In this document: piece after piece, positions 50,370 to 60,329 of the stretch
How positions within the stretch are numbered: the first letter of the stretch is position 1
Layout of the letters: each line of letters starts with the position of its first letter
Source of the DNA: Viscum album
Lineage: Eukaryota > Streptophyta > Magnoliopsida > Santalales > Viscaceae
Assembly: GCA_963277665.1 (NCBI GenBank)
Contig: OY728121.1
Location: 1,650,174,062 to 1,650,238,061 of the forward strand
DNA length: 64,000 nucleotides
Direction: 5' to 3'
Notes under the pieces: model-generated
The model's database searches: none
What the model saw: only the letters and a program-made list of their open reading frames with translations
Told to the model about the DNA's origin: nothing
Position numbers and translations under genes: made by a program

Positions 50370-52589
50370 AAAAGCAACTGGTACCAAGGTACGTCCTCTG
50401 AAAAGGATGTCATGCTCTGCTTCAAAGGAGAAGCCATCAGGTGCCTGTCCTGAGGATATCTGTGCACGCCGCGTCTCACAGTCAGTATCCTCACGTTGTG
50501 CCTCTTTGACCTGCTGCAGTAGTGGAGGAGTGACTGTGAGAGACTGAAGGAAGGCTGCTCCATCCCTATCCACGAAGGATATCTGCAAAGCGGATAACTG
50601 CTCTGTCGCCTCCTCAAGTAGCTGGATGCATGTCCTCCTACTGAGGGCATCGGCTACCACGTTCCCCTTCCTAGGAGTATAGACTATCTCAAAGTCATAG
50701 TCCTGGTGGAACTCGATCCATCGTCGCTGTATCAGGTTCAGGTCCTTCTGCGAGAAGATGTACCTGAGACTCTGGTGGTCAGAAAATACTGTAAAGTGCT
50801 CGCCCATCAGATAGTACCGCCATGTCTTCAGAGCGAAGACCAATACTACTAACTCCAGGTCATGGGTAGCATTGTTATACTCATTCAGCCTCAACTGACG
50901 TGATCCATAGGCAATCACGGCCCTCTCCTGCATCAGGACACTCCCAAGTCCGTTCCCTGATGCATCGCAGTAGACTACGTATCCAACTCCCTCCTCAGGC
51001 AACCTCAAGATAGGTGCGCTGGTCAATCTTTGTCTCAGCTCCTGAAAGCTCTGCTGACATCTGTCTGACCAAACAAAGGGTTTCCCCTTCTTCTTCAAAG
51101 CTGAGAGTGGCGCCGCAACTCTGGAGAAGTCTGACACAATTCTTCGATAGTATCCAGCTAGACCCAAGAAACTTTGCACCTCTGTCACGCTCCTGGGTGG
51201 CTCCCAAGCTAGCACTGCCTCGATCTTCGCGGGATCCACAGCAAATCCCGCCTCAGAAATGACGTGCCCCAAGAAGTGGACCTCACGTAACCAGAACTGG
51301 CACTTCGAGAGCTTCCCATAAAGCTAGTGCTCTCGGTGTGTGTCCAGTACAACCCGCAAGTGGTAGGCGTGCTCCTCCTCCGTGGTCGAGTACACCAAAA
51401 TATCTTCGATGAAGACAACGACAAAACGATCGAGGTATGGCTGGAAGATCCTATTCATGAGGCTCATGAACACTGCTGGTGCATTGGTTACACCAAAATG
51501 CATAACCAAGAACTCATAGTGGCCATACTGACACCTGAAGGTCGTCTTCTGCACGTCCTCGTCTCGAACTCTGAGCTGATGATAGCCGGACCTGAGGTCT
51601 ATCTTCGAGAACCACCGTGCTCCCTTGAGCTGATCGAAGAGGACCTCAATCCTCAGTAGCAGATACTTGTTCCTCATTGTCACCTGGTTCAGGCGACGAT
51701 AGTCGACACACAGTTGCAAGCTCTCGTCCGCCTTCTTGGCGAACAAAATCGGGGAAGCCCAGGGTGAAACACTGGGTCGGATGAACCCCTTGCCCTGCAA
51801 GTCCTCCAACTGTACCCGTAGGTCTCGAAGCTCAGTGGGGGCCATCTGATATGCTGGAGTGGATATCGGGGCTATCCCGGGGTACAGGTCAATATAAAAG
51901 TCTACCTCTCTATGAGGAGGTAGTCCTGGAACGTCGTCAGGGAAGACGACTGCATACTAATCCACCACTGCAGGAAAACTAGGACTCCACACGTCAACTG
52001 CTCCAAGGATGATGCTAGCCAACTGATGAGAGATGGGCTGCCCTCTCCTCTGCGTGAGTCCATCATTTTCTGCGAAGGCTCCCTTTTCGCCAATGAAGGT
52101 GAACCTTCTCCCATCGGTGCGCACACATCACACCTTGCGCCTAATGCAGTCAATCTGTGCATGGACCGTAGATAACCAATCAATGCCCAAGATGACGTCT
52201 TAAGGCCTCTACGCCACTATAAGAAGATCCCAGCCGAACCTCTCGCCTCATAGAGTAATCTCACACTGCCGGCACTAGTGCGTAATCGTCGAGTCTGCTC
52301 CCGTAGGAGTCTCTAGCCATAAGGATCGAGCCAACGGCTCTGTCGGAATCTCTGAGCTCCGAAAAAGGGCAGTGGCTATGAAACAGTGACTCGCTCCTGT
52401 GTCTATAAGAACTGCAGCAAGGGTGTAATAGACACAGATCGTACCTCAAATCTTCTCTGGCGCACCGTGGTCATAGGCCTCCACTGCCTGGAGCTGGGCC
52501 TGTCTCTGCCCGCCAGCTCCCTGGGGTCGGGGCGGACCTCCTAGTGGTTGTGGTGGCAGAGCCTCAAAGCGTCGCCCACCACCTGCTGC
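50370..52589 (-). pseudogene. pol: E3 protease, reverse transcriptase and RNase H, with in-frame stops
   Basis: All in one frame. Protease: VLIDTGASHCFI keeps the catalytic Asp-Thr-Gly (about 52388-52423). A GIDWLS block follows at about 52160-52185. RT spans about 51360-51900: [25 protein letters not shown] with the first catalytic Asp, and then FIEDILVYS at 51387-51413, where the usual Asp-Asp pair is Glu-Asp (51402-51407). That change should cripple polymerisation. RNase H spans about 50640-51030, with its Asp (YCDASGNG), Glu (DLELV), Asp (FSDHQSL) and final Asp (VADALSRR) all present. Stops lie at 52446, 52275, 52248, 52209, 52200, 52128, 51957 and 51324. Pro-to-Leu changes in the NKYLLLRIE stretch also fit C-to-T decay. 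Confidence 0.95.
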
Positions 52590-53603
52590 TCAGCCAACTC
52601 CTCTTCCTCGTCCGCCTCCTCCATGCAGACTGCCATGGTCGACCCTCTACCTCTGCCTAGGTGGCCCCTCCACCGTCTGCTGCTCCTCGGTACGGCGGGT
52701 CGGGCAGTCTCGAGCCATGTGGCCCTGCCCGCCGCACGAGTAGCACTGCCTGCCTCTCGGAAGACTGGCTCGGCGCTGTGTGCCCCACACTGCTGAGCCA
52801 GTGTCCTGAGGTCATCTTTTGGAAGGTCTGGTCTGCCTGGAACCCTGAGTCATATGTCGGCTACCTACTGCAGAAGACTCCGCTACCTGCCGCCCTGCGG
52901 TAGGTCTCGCTGTGGACTCAGCCAGAAAGCTCTCGATCAGAAGGGCACGCTCTAGCACTCCTGCATGGGTCGGGATGCTGAGAGAGATCAACGATGCCTT
53001 GATCTGGTGTCTCGATCCCTGCTCGAAGGACCGGGCCTGGAAGAAGGGGTCTCGTACCATGTCGGTCGAGTAGCGAGAAAGATCGGTGAACCTCTCCGCG
53101 TACTGTGCGACTGTCAAGCTGCCATGCCGTAGCTGAAGAAGCTCGTGAATGCGCACCGCACGGAGGGTGGTCAGGACGAACTCTGTGCAGAAGAGGCTCT
53201 CGAAGTCCGTCCAGATGAGGGAGGCCTCATCGTGTACCTGGCGCATCAAGATCCACCATCGTCCTACTACTGCGTGCAGTAGGCTCGCCGCGAGGATCAC
53301 CATGAGATCTGCTGGTGTCCTCACTAGCCTGAAAACTTGCACGACCGCCTCCAGCCAGTCCTCGGCGGCCTAGGGGTCTGTCTCCCCACGAAACCTGGGT
53401 GTTCGCTGGTGTTGGAACTCGTGTAGAGCTCCGGGGCGACGTGCATTGTCAGCGGTCGGCGCTGGAAGCATCGGGGGCTCAGCGGGTAAAGGTACCGCCA
53501 GTGCCTCTGCTGTCAACGGGCCTTGTACCGAGGCCTCGTCGCTCGGCGGGCTGTCGTCGCGCTCTAATCTCGGAACCCTAGCTGGCTGCCATCGTGGGGC
53601 CAT
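52590..53603 (-). pseudogene. gag: E3 gag (capsid and zinc knuckle), with in-frame stops
   Basis: Starts at ATG 53603 (MAPRWQPARVPRLE), 258 bases after the primer site. The retrotransposon gag capsid region runs from about 53370 to 52900 (WLEAVVQVFRLV, WWILMRQVHDEA, WTDFESLFCTEF, LRHGSLTVAQYAERFTDLSR). The CCHC nucleic-acid-binding knuckle CYSCGGQGHMARDC is intact at 52704-52745. Gag and pol are in one frame, as usual for this clade. Stops lie at 53370 (TAG), 52812 (TGA), 52647 (TAG) and 52590 (TGA). The first falls just before the capsid domain, so only an 77-residue N-terminal piece could be made. The start was chosen because E2 has a matching MAP start at the same place. Confidence 0.95.
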
Positions 53604-53864
53604 CCTGAAAAAGAATCAAGTGTGCCATGGTCAGAACAGTATACCTGGTGAGCTGACACAAGTAATCACAAAGAAAACATGAAACACACATGCAATCAAT
53701 GTTTTTATGCATTAAGTCAGAAATCAGAAGTTAGGGTCCTGGTGTACGGATACGTCGGCCGCCACACCAACACTGGACTCCCTGGACTGATAACCACACC
53801 CAATACTCTAAACACTATTTCTTCACATAGAAGAAAGATCAGAGTCTCCGGTAGAACTGACCAC
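53604..53864 (-). other. E3 leader between primer site and gag
   Basis: About 260 bases between the primer-binding site and the gag ATG. This is where packaging and dimerisation signals would lie in a gypsy RNA. I see no open reading frame of note or conserved hairpin I could defend. Confidence 0.6.
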
Positions 53865-53875
53865 CTCTGATACCA
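53865..53875 (-). other. E3 primer-binding site (initiator-Met tRNA)
   Basis: The minus strand reads TGGTATCAGAGGTGG; the first eleven bases match the complement of the 3' end of plant initiator-Met tRNA (TGGTATCAGAGC). It begins three bases inside the LTR end. Confidence 0.92.
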
Positions 53876-54920
53876 ATTTGTCACGACCCGTCCTCGGGGC
53901 CCGTGCCGTGACTACCCCAAGCCCGCCTTCCATATGCCAGGGGCTGGCGACTTGCACCAAGGTGTAAAACCCGAAGAAAAGAGGACGGCATTGCCTTTGA
54001 AAAGTAAACAAGCACCAAAGAGTAAGCAAGCGAAAAATTAAACACTAAGTAAAAACTGTACAAGCTGTGCTGAAAGTAAAAGGGGCCGGAAATACAAGCC
54101 CAACTGTAAAGTAAAACTGAAAGGGGAAAACAACAACTGAAAAGAAAAGCCGCATCGTCGAGTCGTCCTCTGGAAATCCCACCTGAAGGGTGGGTACAGA
54201 TAGCCTCCACTGCTCCTAGGGTCCACCTGGCCGCTCCGAGTACGTCCTGCCCAATGGTCCACCTCCAGGTACTCTCCTGCTCCGCACGCCTCCACCACGA
54301 TCAGCGCTGTCCGTCGTCTGCAACCAACACAATGTAGTGCGGGCATAGCCCGTGCAGGGGTGAGTATAAGCTACACAGTAGGGACCCCGAGACCCCCGAA
54401 GTTCTCCCGAAATCCACAAATTATAATCCACAAAGGAAAGATACAATCACGAAGTAACATCTGACACTGCTTAGGTATATGTCTATACATATACCTAAGT
54501 CATCAATCCCCGTTCGGCTCCAACGTCCGAGCCCAACCACAACCCAGTCCATATAGGAAAGAAAACGTATACCAACATAGGATAACACAACACAATCCAT
54601 AAAGGAGAGTAAACAGTAATCCATGTAGGATATCTCAACATAATCCACAAAGGAGAATAACTCAAGATTCAGGTCACACAGGTATACATCTTCGGATGAC
54701 GATAAAGATGATCACTGATCCATCTAAGTCGTCGGACCCACAAAGGATTGATAGGTACTAACCCCCGCAAAGAACCACACAGGATCGGGCCCACACAGAA
54801 ACTGTAGGTGCTGGCTCACACAGAACCGTTGAGCGCTGACCCACACAGGATCAGACCCACACAGGATCGGGCCCACACAGGACCTGTAGCACTGATCCAT
54901 GTGGGATCGCTGAGTGAAGT

Positions 54921-55056
54921 AGTCATCGCAGTCCACTGAGGATATCTCCACAGTCGTCATCGCAGTCCACTGAGGATCTCTGCACAGTAGTTGGCGCAGT
55001 CCACTGAGGATCTCTGCACGGTCGTCGCCGCAGTCCACTGAGGATCTCTGCACCGT
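54921..55056. repeat. Minisatellite in the E3 5' LTR, four copies
   Basis: Four units of 31-36 bp with CGCAGTCCACTGAGGATCTC cores, against three in the other LTR. The first unit is the most diverged (GATATCTCCAC ending). Confidence 0.88.
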
Positions 55057-55609
55057 CGTCGCTGTCGAAGTAGCAGTCGCAGCCAGTATTAGGGTTCCCG
55101 CACACAGCAAACTCGTTCGGGAGGGTCCGCTCCACGAGCCGAGAGGCTGATACATCAACTGACACAGAGTCTGAGGTTGATGTATCCAAAAGTTCCGTAT
55201 CGTCAACAGGAACTGGACGTCGCAGACGGCGCGTCAATCGGACGCCCGGTCTGAGAGTTATTGGCTTTTTCGTTCCAGGGGCCCGGTTGGTTTTTAAGGC
55301 AAAACCAACCCGACCGTACTCCACCTACTTCCAAACCTCAGTCGGAGTATGCCAAAAGATTTGTCTCACTTAGAGGAATTCAACGAAGTCGACGGCACGT
55401 CGATCGGACGTCCGTAGCTCAAGATATGAGTGTTTCCGCTCCGAGGGCCCGGTTGGTTTCGTGTACGATCCAACCCAGCCGAACTCAAAGTATTTCGAAA
55501 CCATGAGTGTGATATACCGAAACGACCGTCTCGATCAAAGGATCGTGTTGCCACTAACGGCAAGCCGTTTGGAGGCCTGTATCTCACGTTACGGGCATTT
55601 GACCGAAAT

Positions 55610-56040
55610 GGTCCGAAGACGGGGGGTCTGGGCCCGGGAGGACCCGGCCCGACCCCCCCTGGGTCGGCCGAACCGGGTCGAACCGGCCGGAACCAGTCCG
55701 GCCCGGCCCGCCTCGGCCGCGCGGCCATGCGACGTGGGGGGGGGGGGGGGGGAGCCGCCGCCCCCTCGTGACACCCCCGCAGCACCCACGGGTTGTCGCC
55801 CTGGACGACCCGAGCGACGCGGGGGGGAACCGCCGCCCCCGCGTGACAACACTGCGGCACGCACGTGGTGTCGCCCTGGACAGCCGGACGCGGCTGAAGC
55901 CGCGTCCCACACGCGCCGGACCTGCATGGTCGTGGGTCCGCGGGTGCCGCCGCCGCCGGCTTCCGCGGGCCACCGGAGTCGCTCCAGTGGTCTGTTTCTG
56001 TTCCCGTCTGCGCCGCTGCTCCTCCCGGGACTCGTTCTTC
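55610..56040. repeat. GC-rich island with expanded G run in the E3 5' LTR
   Basis: Counterpart of 47190-47660. Two diverged units start at about 55729 and 55814, about 85 bp apart because the G run in the first has expanded to 17 (55736-55752). The long G run has strong quadruplex potential. Confidence 0.82.
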
Positions 56041-57390
56041 ACTGCGGAACCATCAAACTTCCGTTGCGGCACGTTCCATCGCCACCCGTCAAATCTGCAC
56101 AACAACGAAGAACAGTGGAAGGTTGTCGGGCCGTGTTCGTTTGGCCCGCACCCTCCGTGTTAGAGATAAACAATGGGAGAAAAATATTCAACACATGAAC
56201 CAACAATTTTAATGGATTAAAATTGTTCTTATTGTCCGGTTATTCACTTTTAAAAGAAATGATCAGGGGAAAAAAGAAATTATTCACAACAACCCCTACC
56301 TCATAGTCATGGACGTATGCACGTTCTTCGCAGATTTGTTCGTCGTAGAAGGACGGGATTGTCGCGTCGTCGCGGAAGGGCGTCGCGTCGTCGCGGAATC
56401 CGGCGTTGAGTCGGAGAACTCAACGGACCAAGAAACAACAGATTTAATTTAATTATATAAAATTAAATCTATGTTTTGTTAAAAAAACACAAGGGTGATT
56501 TAAGAGAATCCCAAAGTCTCTTACCTCAAACAGCTGATCGAAGATTTCGTTGCGGAGGAAGAGACGTCGCAGAAGAACGTTGTAGGAAGGGAACGTCGGC
56601 GTCGCGGAACACAGCGTCGCGTCGTCGACTTCCGCGGGTTCGGCGTTCTTCGTCGGAGGCCGGCGTTCTTCGTGTTCTTCGCGAAGGAGGATAAAGGATC
56701 AAGAATTCTGACAAAACCTCTCAACGAGTAATCCTCCAAAAAGACTTGTTGGTCTTATTTTATTATTATGCCAACAAATGAAAAAGGGTATGTAACGACC
56801 CATCAATTCGTTGAATAAATTCAACGAAAGAAACCACCCAATTAAATGGTGCGTTAAGGATTTAAGAAAACGTGTCAGTTGACTTTCATAATGACGGGTT
56901 TTCGCGGGTGCGTTACTTAGCGGAATGAAACGGTGGGGCTTGTGCGGGCCCCACCTCACAAATATCCTACCAAGGGGGTATGATATTTCTGGATAGGACC
57001 CTATCCGTTTTAACTCAGTTTAAGTGGCTTTCAAGATGCTTCAAGTGGCTTAAGTGAAATAAAATAAAGTTGTCGAACAAATTATTTTATTTTTAATCTT
57101 TAAGCCCAAAAATTAAAAACTGTACCCGAGTAAACGCAACTCCGGAAGAGGCGTTTCCAAGCATATATCGGCGTTGCGATTTCATCGGTGCCCTCAGAAT
57201 TCGATTCCGGGCACCAGTTCAAAAGTTAGAAAAACCCACTCGTCCGTTCACTGAACGTACCCGAGCCAAACTTCGGAAAATGATTCTGGGCACACCGGGC
57301 CTCAGAATCAGGTGCCATCAGAAACTGCCTTCTTATAATATTCTAAAAAAAATTAAGAAAAAATTTCCTTGAAATTTACGGGTCTTTACA

Positions 57391-57395
57391 GAAAA
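57391..57395. repeat. E3 target-site duplication, right copy (GAAAA)
   Basis: GAAAA directly after the E3 terminus ...GGTCTTTACA; pairs with 45487-45491. Confidence 0.95.
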
Positions 57396-58942
57396 TTTCA
57401 ATTTTCTCACAAAAAGAGGTATTTATCAATGGTTTTAGGTTTTGGTGAATAAAAATTTCATAAAATTTACTCAAATTTAATAAACTATTTGTAAAACACA
57501 TGGGTAAGAAAATGGATTTTCATATCCCACTACCTCGATTTTCAAGACCAATATTTGTAAAATATTAAACATTTCCTAAACTATTGATAACAATTCCCAA
57601 CAATTTAAACATTCTAATTCACTAATAATTCATCTGATAAATCATTTTACTCAATTTTACACCCCATGATTTCACATTTTTTTTATAAATTTCCTAGGGT
57701 TTTAATCATCTTAATTTACATGTAATACTTCATGATAAGGGAAATCACCACTTCTATTTTGCATTCATATTCCCTTTCTCTGCTATGAATTTTATATTTC
57801 AAAACTAATTTACTTTTTCCCTATTTATATTATCTCATTACTAAAATAATAGTCTTTTATCAATGGTATACCTTGGTCCCCATTAATTTTTCCTATTTCT
57901 ATAACCATGTTTATTCCATTCATTCTTCAAAATTTACTTACCAAATTTAACACTTATAATTAAGAAAATTGCATTTGTTTTATTTTTATAAATTACCAAA
58001 AATATTTATTTTCCATGAAATTAACCTAGATATAAAAATAATATATTTATTCAGGTATTTAAATATATGAAACCTATATTCCATTTTCATGGGTTAATAA
58101 TGATGTAATGATAATGTCTTAATACATATTTGTGCAATGTGATTTTGATAAGAAAACCATTATTTATTTTCTATAATATATTAATGAAATGATTTGTTAT
58201 GGTCGATGTGGATCAAAATAAATTTAAACCTATGAAGGTTGTTATATGATAACACTCAAATTAATTAGTTAAAGAATATAATCCTTATAGAAGACACATT
58301 TTATGATTCCTTATTGAACTAACTTTGTAATTTTCTTTTATGAAACCTTGTTGGTAAACCTTGGTAATATGCTTATGAATGTATAATTTAAATGTTTTAG
58401 CGGAATTTATATGTATGATTTGTTTTATTATGATTATTATATGCCTCTTATTCAATCATTGCTGTTATTCCTCATGTTCTAATTGATACTTATCAATCTT
58501 TATATCTCACATGCTTCTTCCCTTACTAGGTTTCATTATATCCACTTTCATTAATGTATGTCCCCTAGAAATGAGATGTGGAAAGAGAAACCTAGGGTGA
58601 ACCCATGATGATATGTTCCATGTGTATTATAAAAATTTTCATTGATTTCTAGTATTATGCTAGTAATTTCCACAAAAAATAATCATTAAAGGATCCCTCA
58701 ATTTGTAACACCTAGTGAAATTTTTACATAATATAAAAGAGATATCATATATTTGTTATCAATGTATGTCATAGTATTCTTTTGAAATTTTTAGTCAAAA
58801 TTATTAACAGTAACATTAGGGATAAGTCTATAATTTTGATAAAATCCTTGTATCTTTGTAAGTATTAAGTACGTGGTTTCCAAGAAAATAATTCCCTATC
58901 TAGATAATACAAACGGATATGGTTCTTCTATAAATTAACCTA
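57391..58942 (+). repeat. E4 5' LTR, second part (downstream of the E3 insertion)
   Basis: Continues the E4 LTR after E3. The GAAAA duplication proves it was contiguous with 45491 before E3 arrived. It is AT-rich and decayed. The end is placed at about 58942 because TTGGTAACAACTG follows (possible primer site). The joined 5' LTR would be about 3.05 kb. The corresponding part of the 3' LTR is outside the window, so this end cannot be confirmed by alignment. Confidence 0.65.
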
Positions 58943-58955
58943 TTGGTAACAACTG
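58943..58955 (+). other. Possible E4 primer-binding site
   Basis: TTGGTAACAACTG is a decayed match to TTGGTATCAGAGC. It lies about 500 bp before the readable capsid motifs, roughly the distance seen in E3. Weak on its own. Confidence 0.35.
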
Positions 58956-59237
58956 ACTATAGCACACTCAACTATACATAATAATGAATTGGTGCACGAA
59001 AGTGGGCATGACCACACACCTTATTTGACATTCACATGGGATATGTTTTTCTAATCACATTATTTTTTGGAACCATTTTGGTAAATATATAAAAAATATA
59101 ATTATTATCAGTGGAGATTAATATCATATTTAAGAATGATTTATTATAGACATAAAATCACATTTTAATTGTAATATTTAATAATGTAACATGTTTATTA
59201 CAAATATTTTATTCTTATAGAAAAATTTTGGGAAATA

Positions 59238-60260
59238 TGTGGAACTACATAAAAGATGAGGGCAATGAGTGATGTACTTATGACCATCCTATGGAAGCTG
59301 GAATGGGAGACATCATGAAGATGATAAATCAACTAAAACATGTTTTTATTAATAACATGAATCATGCTGAGCAACCAAAATCACATTAAAGGGAACCAAT
59401 TGATGTTATGACATTCAAATGAAAAATTTCACCATGTTTATGTGGATCTACCAGCCCATTATTTGTTGATGGAATGGATTAGATCTATAGATAATATATT
59501 TTTTTAGCCTATAGTTTGTAGATATGGAATGTGAATATGGAAGTATACTTATTAGAAGGATAAGATGATCATTGGTAGAAAGTATTTAAAACAATATCCC
59601 TTAAGGAGATATTGATTCTATAGAATGGGATGATTTTAGTGTAATTTTTCGATAAAAATTTCCCATGTTCATCGAGAAAAATGTATTTGGAATTAATAGA
59701 ACAAACATTAAAGGAAAATGAATTAGTGGGAAGCTATGTAATAAACCATACATGACATGATCAACACAACTATAGCTTTGTTATGGATCCTAATGGAATG
59801 GTTGATAGATTTTTCTCTAGATTGAGAAACTATATGTGAAGGAATATAGAAAGTAACAACATTGAAAAATATTTGGAAATATTGTGAAGTTATATGAAGG
59901 TGAAATTGAGGTTCTAGAGATAGAGTGATCACATATGCCGAATTAAAACAAGAGAGTAATGGAGGAAAACTCATGTAATTACATTGATCTTGTAAGTTAA
60001 TTAATGAAACTGAAACATCCCACCTGATAAAAATGTGGTAACAAATATTTGGGGAACTAAATAATAAGGTGGATAAAGTTATAAAAATTATAATGATACA
60101 TTCATCTGTCTTGATACTATAGTGGTGAGTTCAAGCCTAAAAATCCCATCACTAACAAAAAAGGATATTTGGAGCAATCCCAACCGAATGATAAATTCTT
60201 CAAGTGTTAACATATTGGAAATTTACTAATCAATTTTAAAATATAATAGTAAGGGAGGGG
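59238..60260 (+). pseudogene. E4 gag remnant
   Basis: Readable pieces in shifting plus-strand frames: EAGMGDIMKMINQLKHVFIN (about 59297-59356), a helical stretch usual before the capsid; MEWIRSIDNIF (about 59471-59503), the WLxxIExIF capsid start; DSIEWDDFSVIF (about 59608-59643), matching the ITWxxFxxxF capsid block; and a decayed zinc knuckle FFKC...HIGNLLINF at about 60199-60237. Several stops and frameshifts. The likely start is ATG 59239, but the N-terminus is not certain. Confidence 0.72.
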
Positions 60261-60329
60261 ATCCAGCCACAACTTCAACATATTTAAAGGGAGAATCTTA
60301 CGACATTTTCTATCTTGAAGTCTAAATTA

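Larger units (their letters stand above)
45492..57390 (-). mobile_element. E3: youngest, near-intact Ty3/gypsy chromovirus, minus strand
   Basis: 11,899 bp, bounded by TG...CA, with a perfect GAAAA duplication. The 5' LTR is on the right (53879-57390, 3512 bp) and the 3' LTR on the left (45492-49051, 3560 bp). Interior of 4827 bp: primer site, leader, one gag-pol frame, polypurine tract. The chromodomain after integrase and the initiator-Met primer site place it among plant chromoviruses, most like the Tekay/Del branch. By eye the first ~200 bp of the two LTRs (left end) differ at about 13 sites, roughly 6%, which suggests an insertion a few million years old at usual plant rates. Fifteen in-frame stops, a frameshift and a damaged RT active site make it non-autonomous, though its LTRs could still be transcribed. 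Confidence 0.97.
53879..57390 (-). repeat. E3 5' LTR (right copy)
   Basis: 3512 bp, TGTCACGACC at 53879 to ...GGTCTTTACA at 57390 on the plus strand. Collinear with 45492-49051. Differences include four minisatellite units instead of three (54921-55056), a 17-base G run (55736-55752), fewer TTCTTCGCG units near 56645-56690, and scattered substitutions, most of them transitions. The GC-rich island is at about 55610-56040. As the 5' LTR it would drive E3 transcription leftwards from near 56.7 kb. Confidence 0.96.

Noticed and set aside
55366..56198. Open stretches of 164-245 codons in the E3 5' LTR
   Set aside because: Same GC-rich artefact. The longest differs in frame and length from the counterpart in the 3' LTR because of the G-run change.
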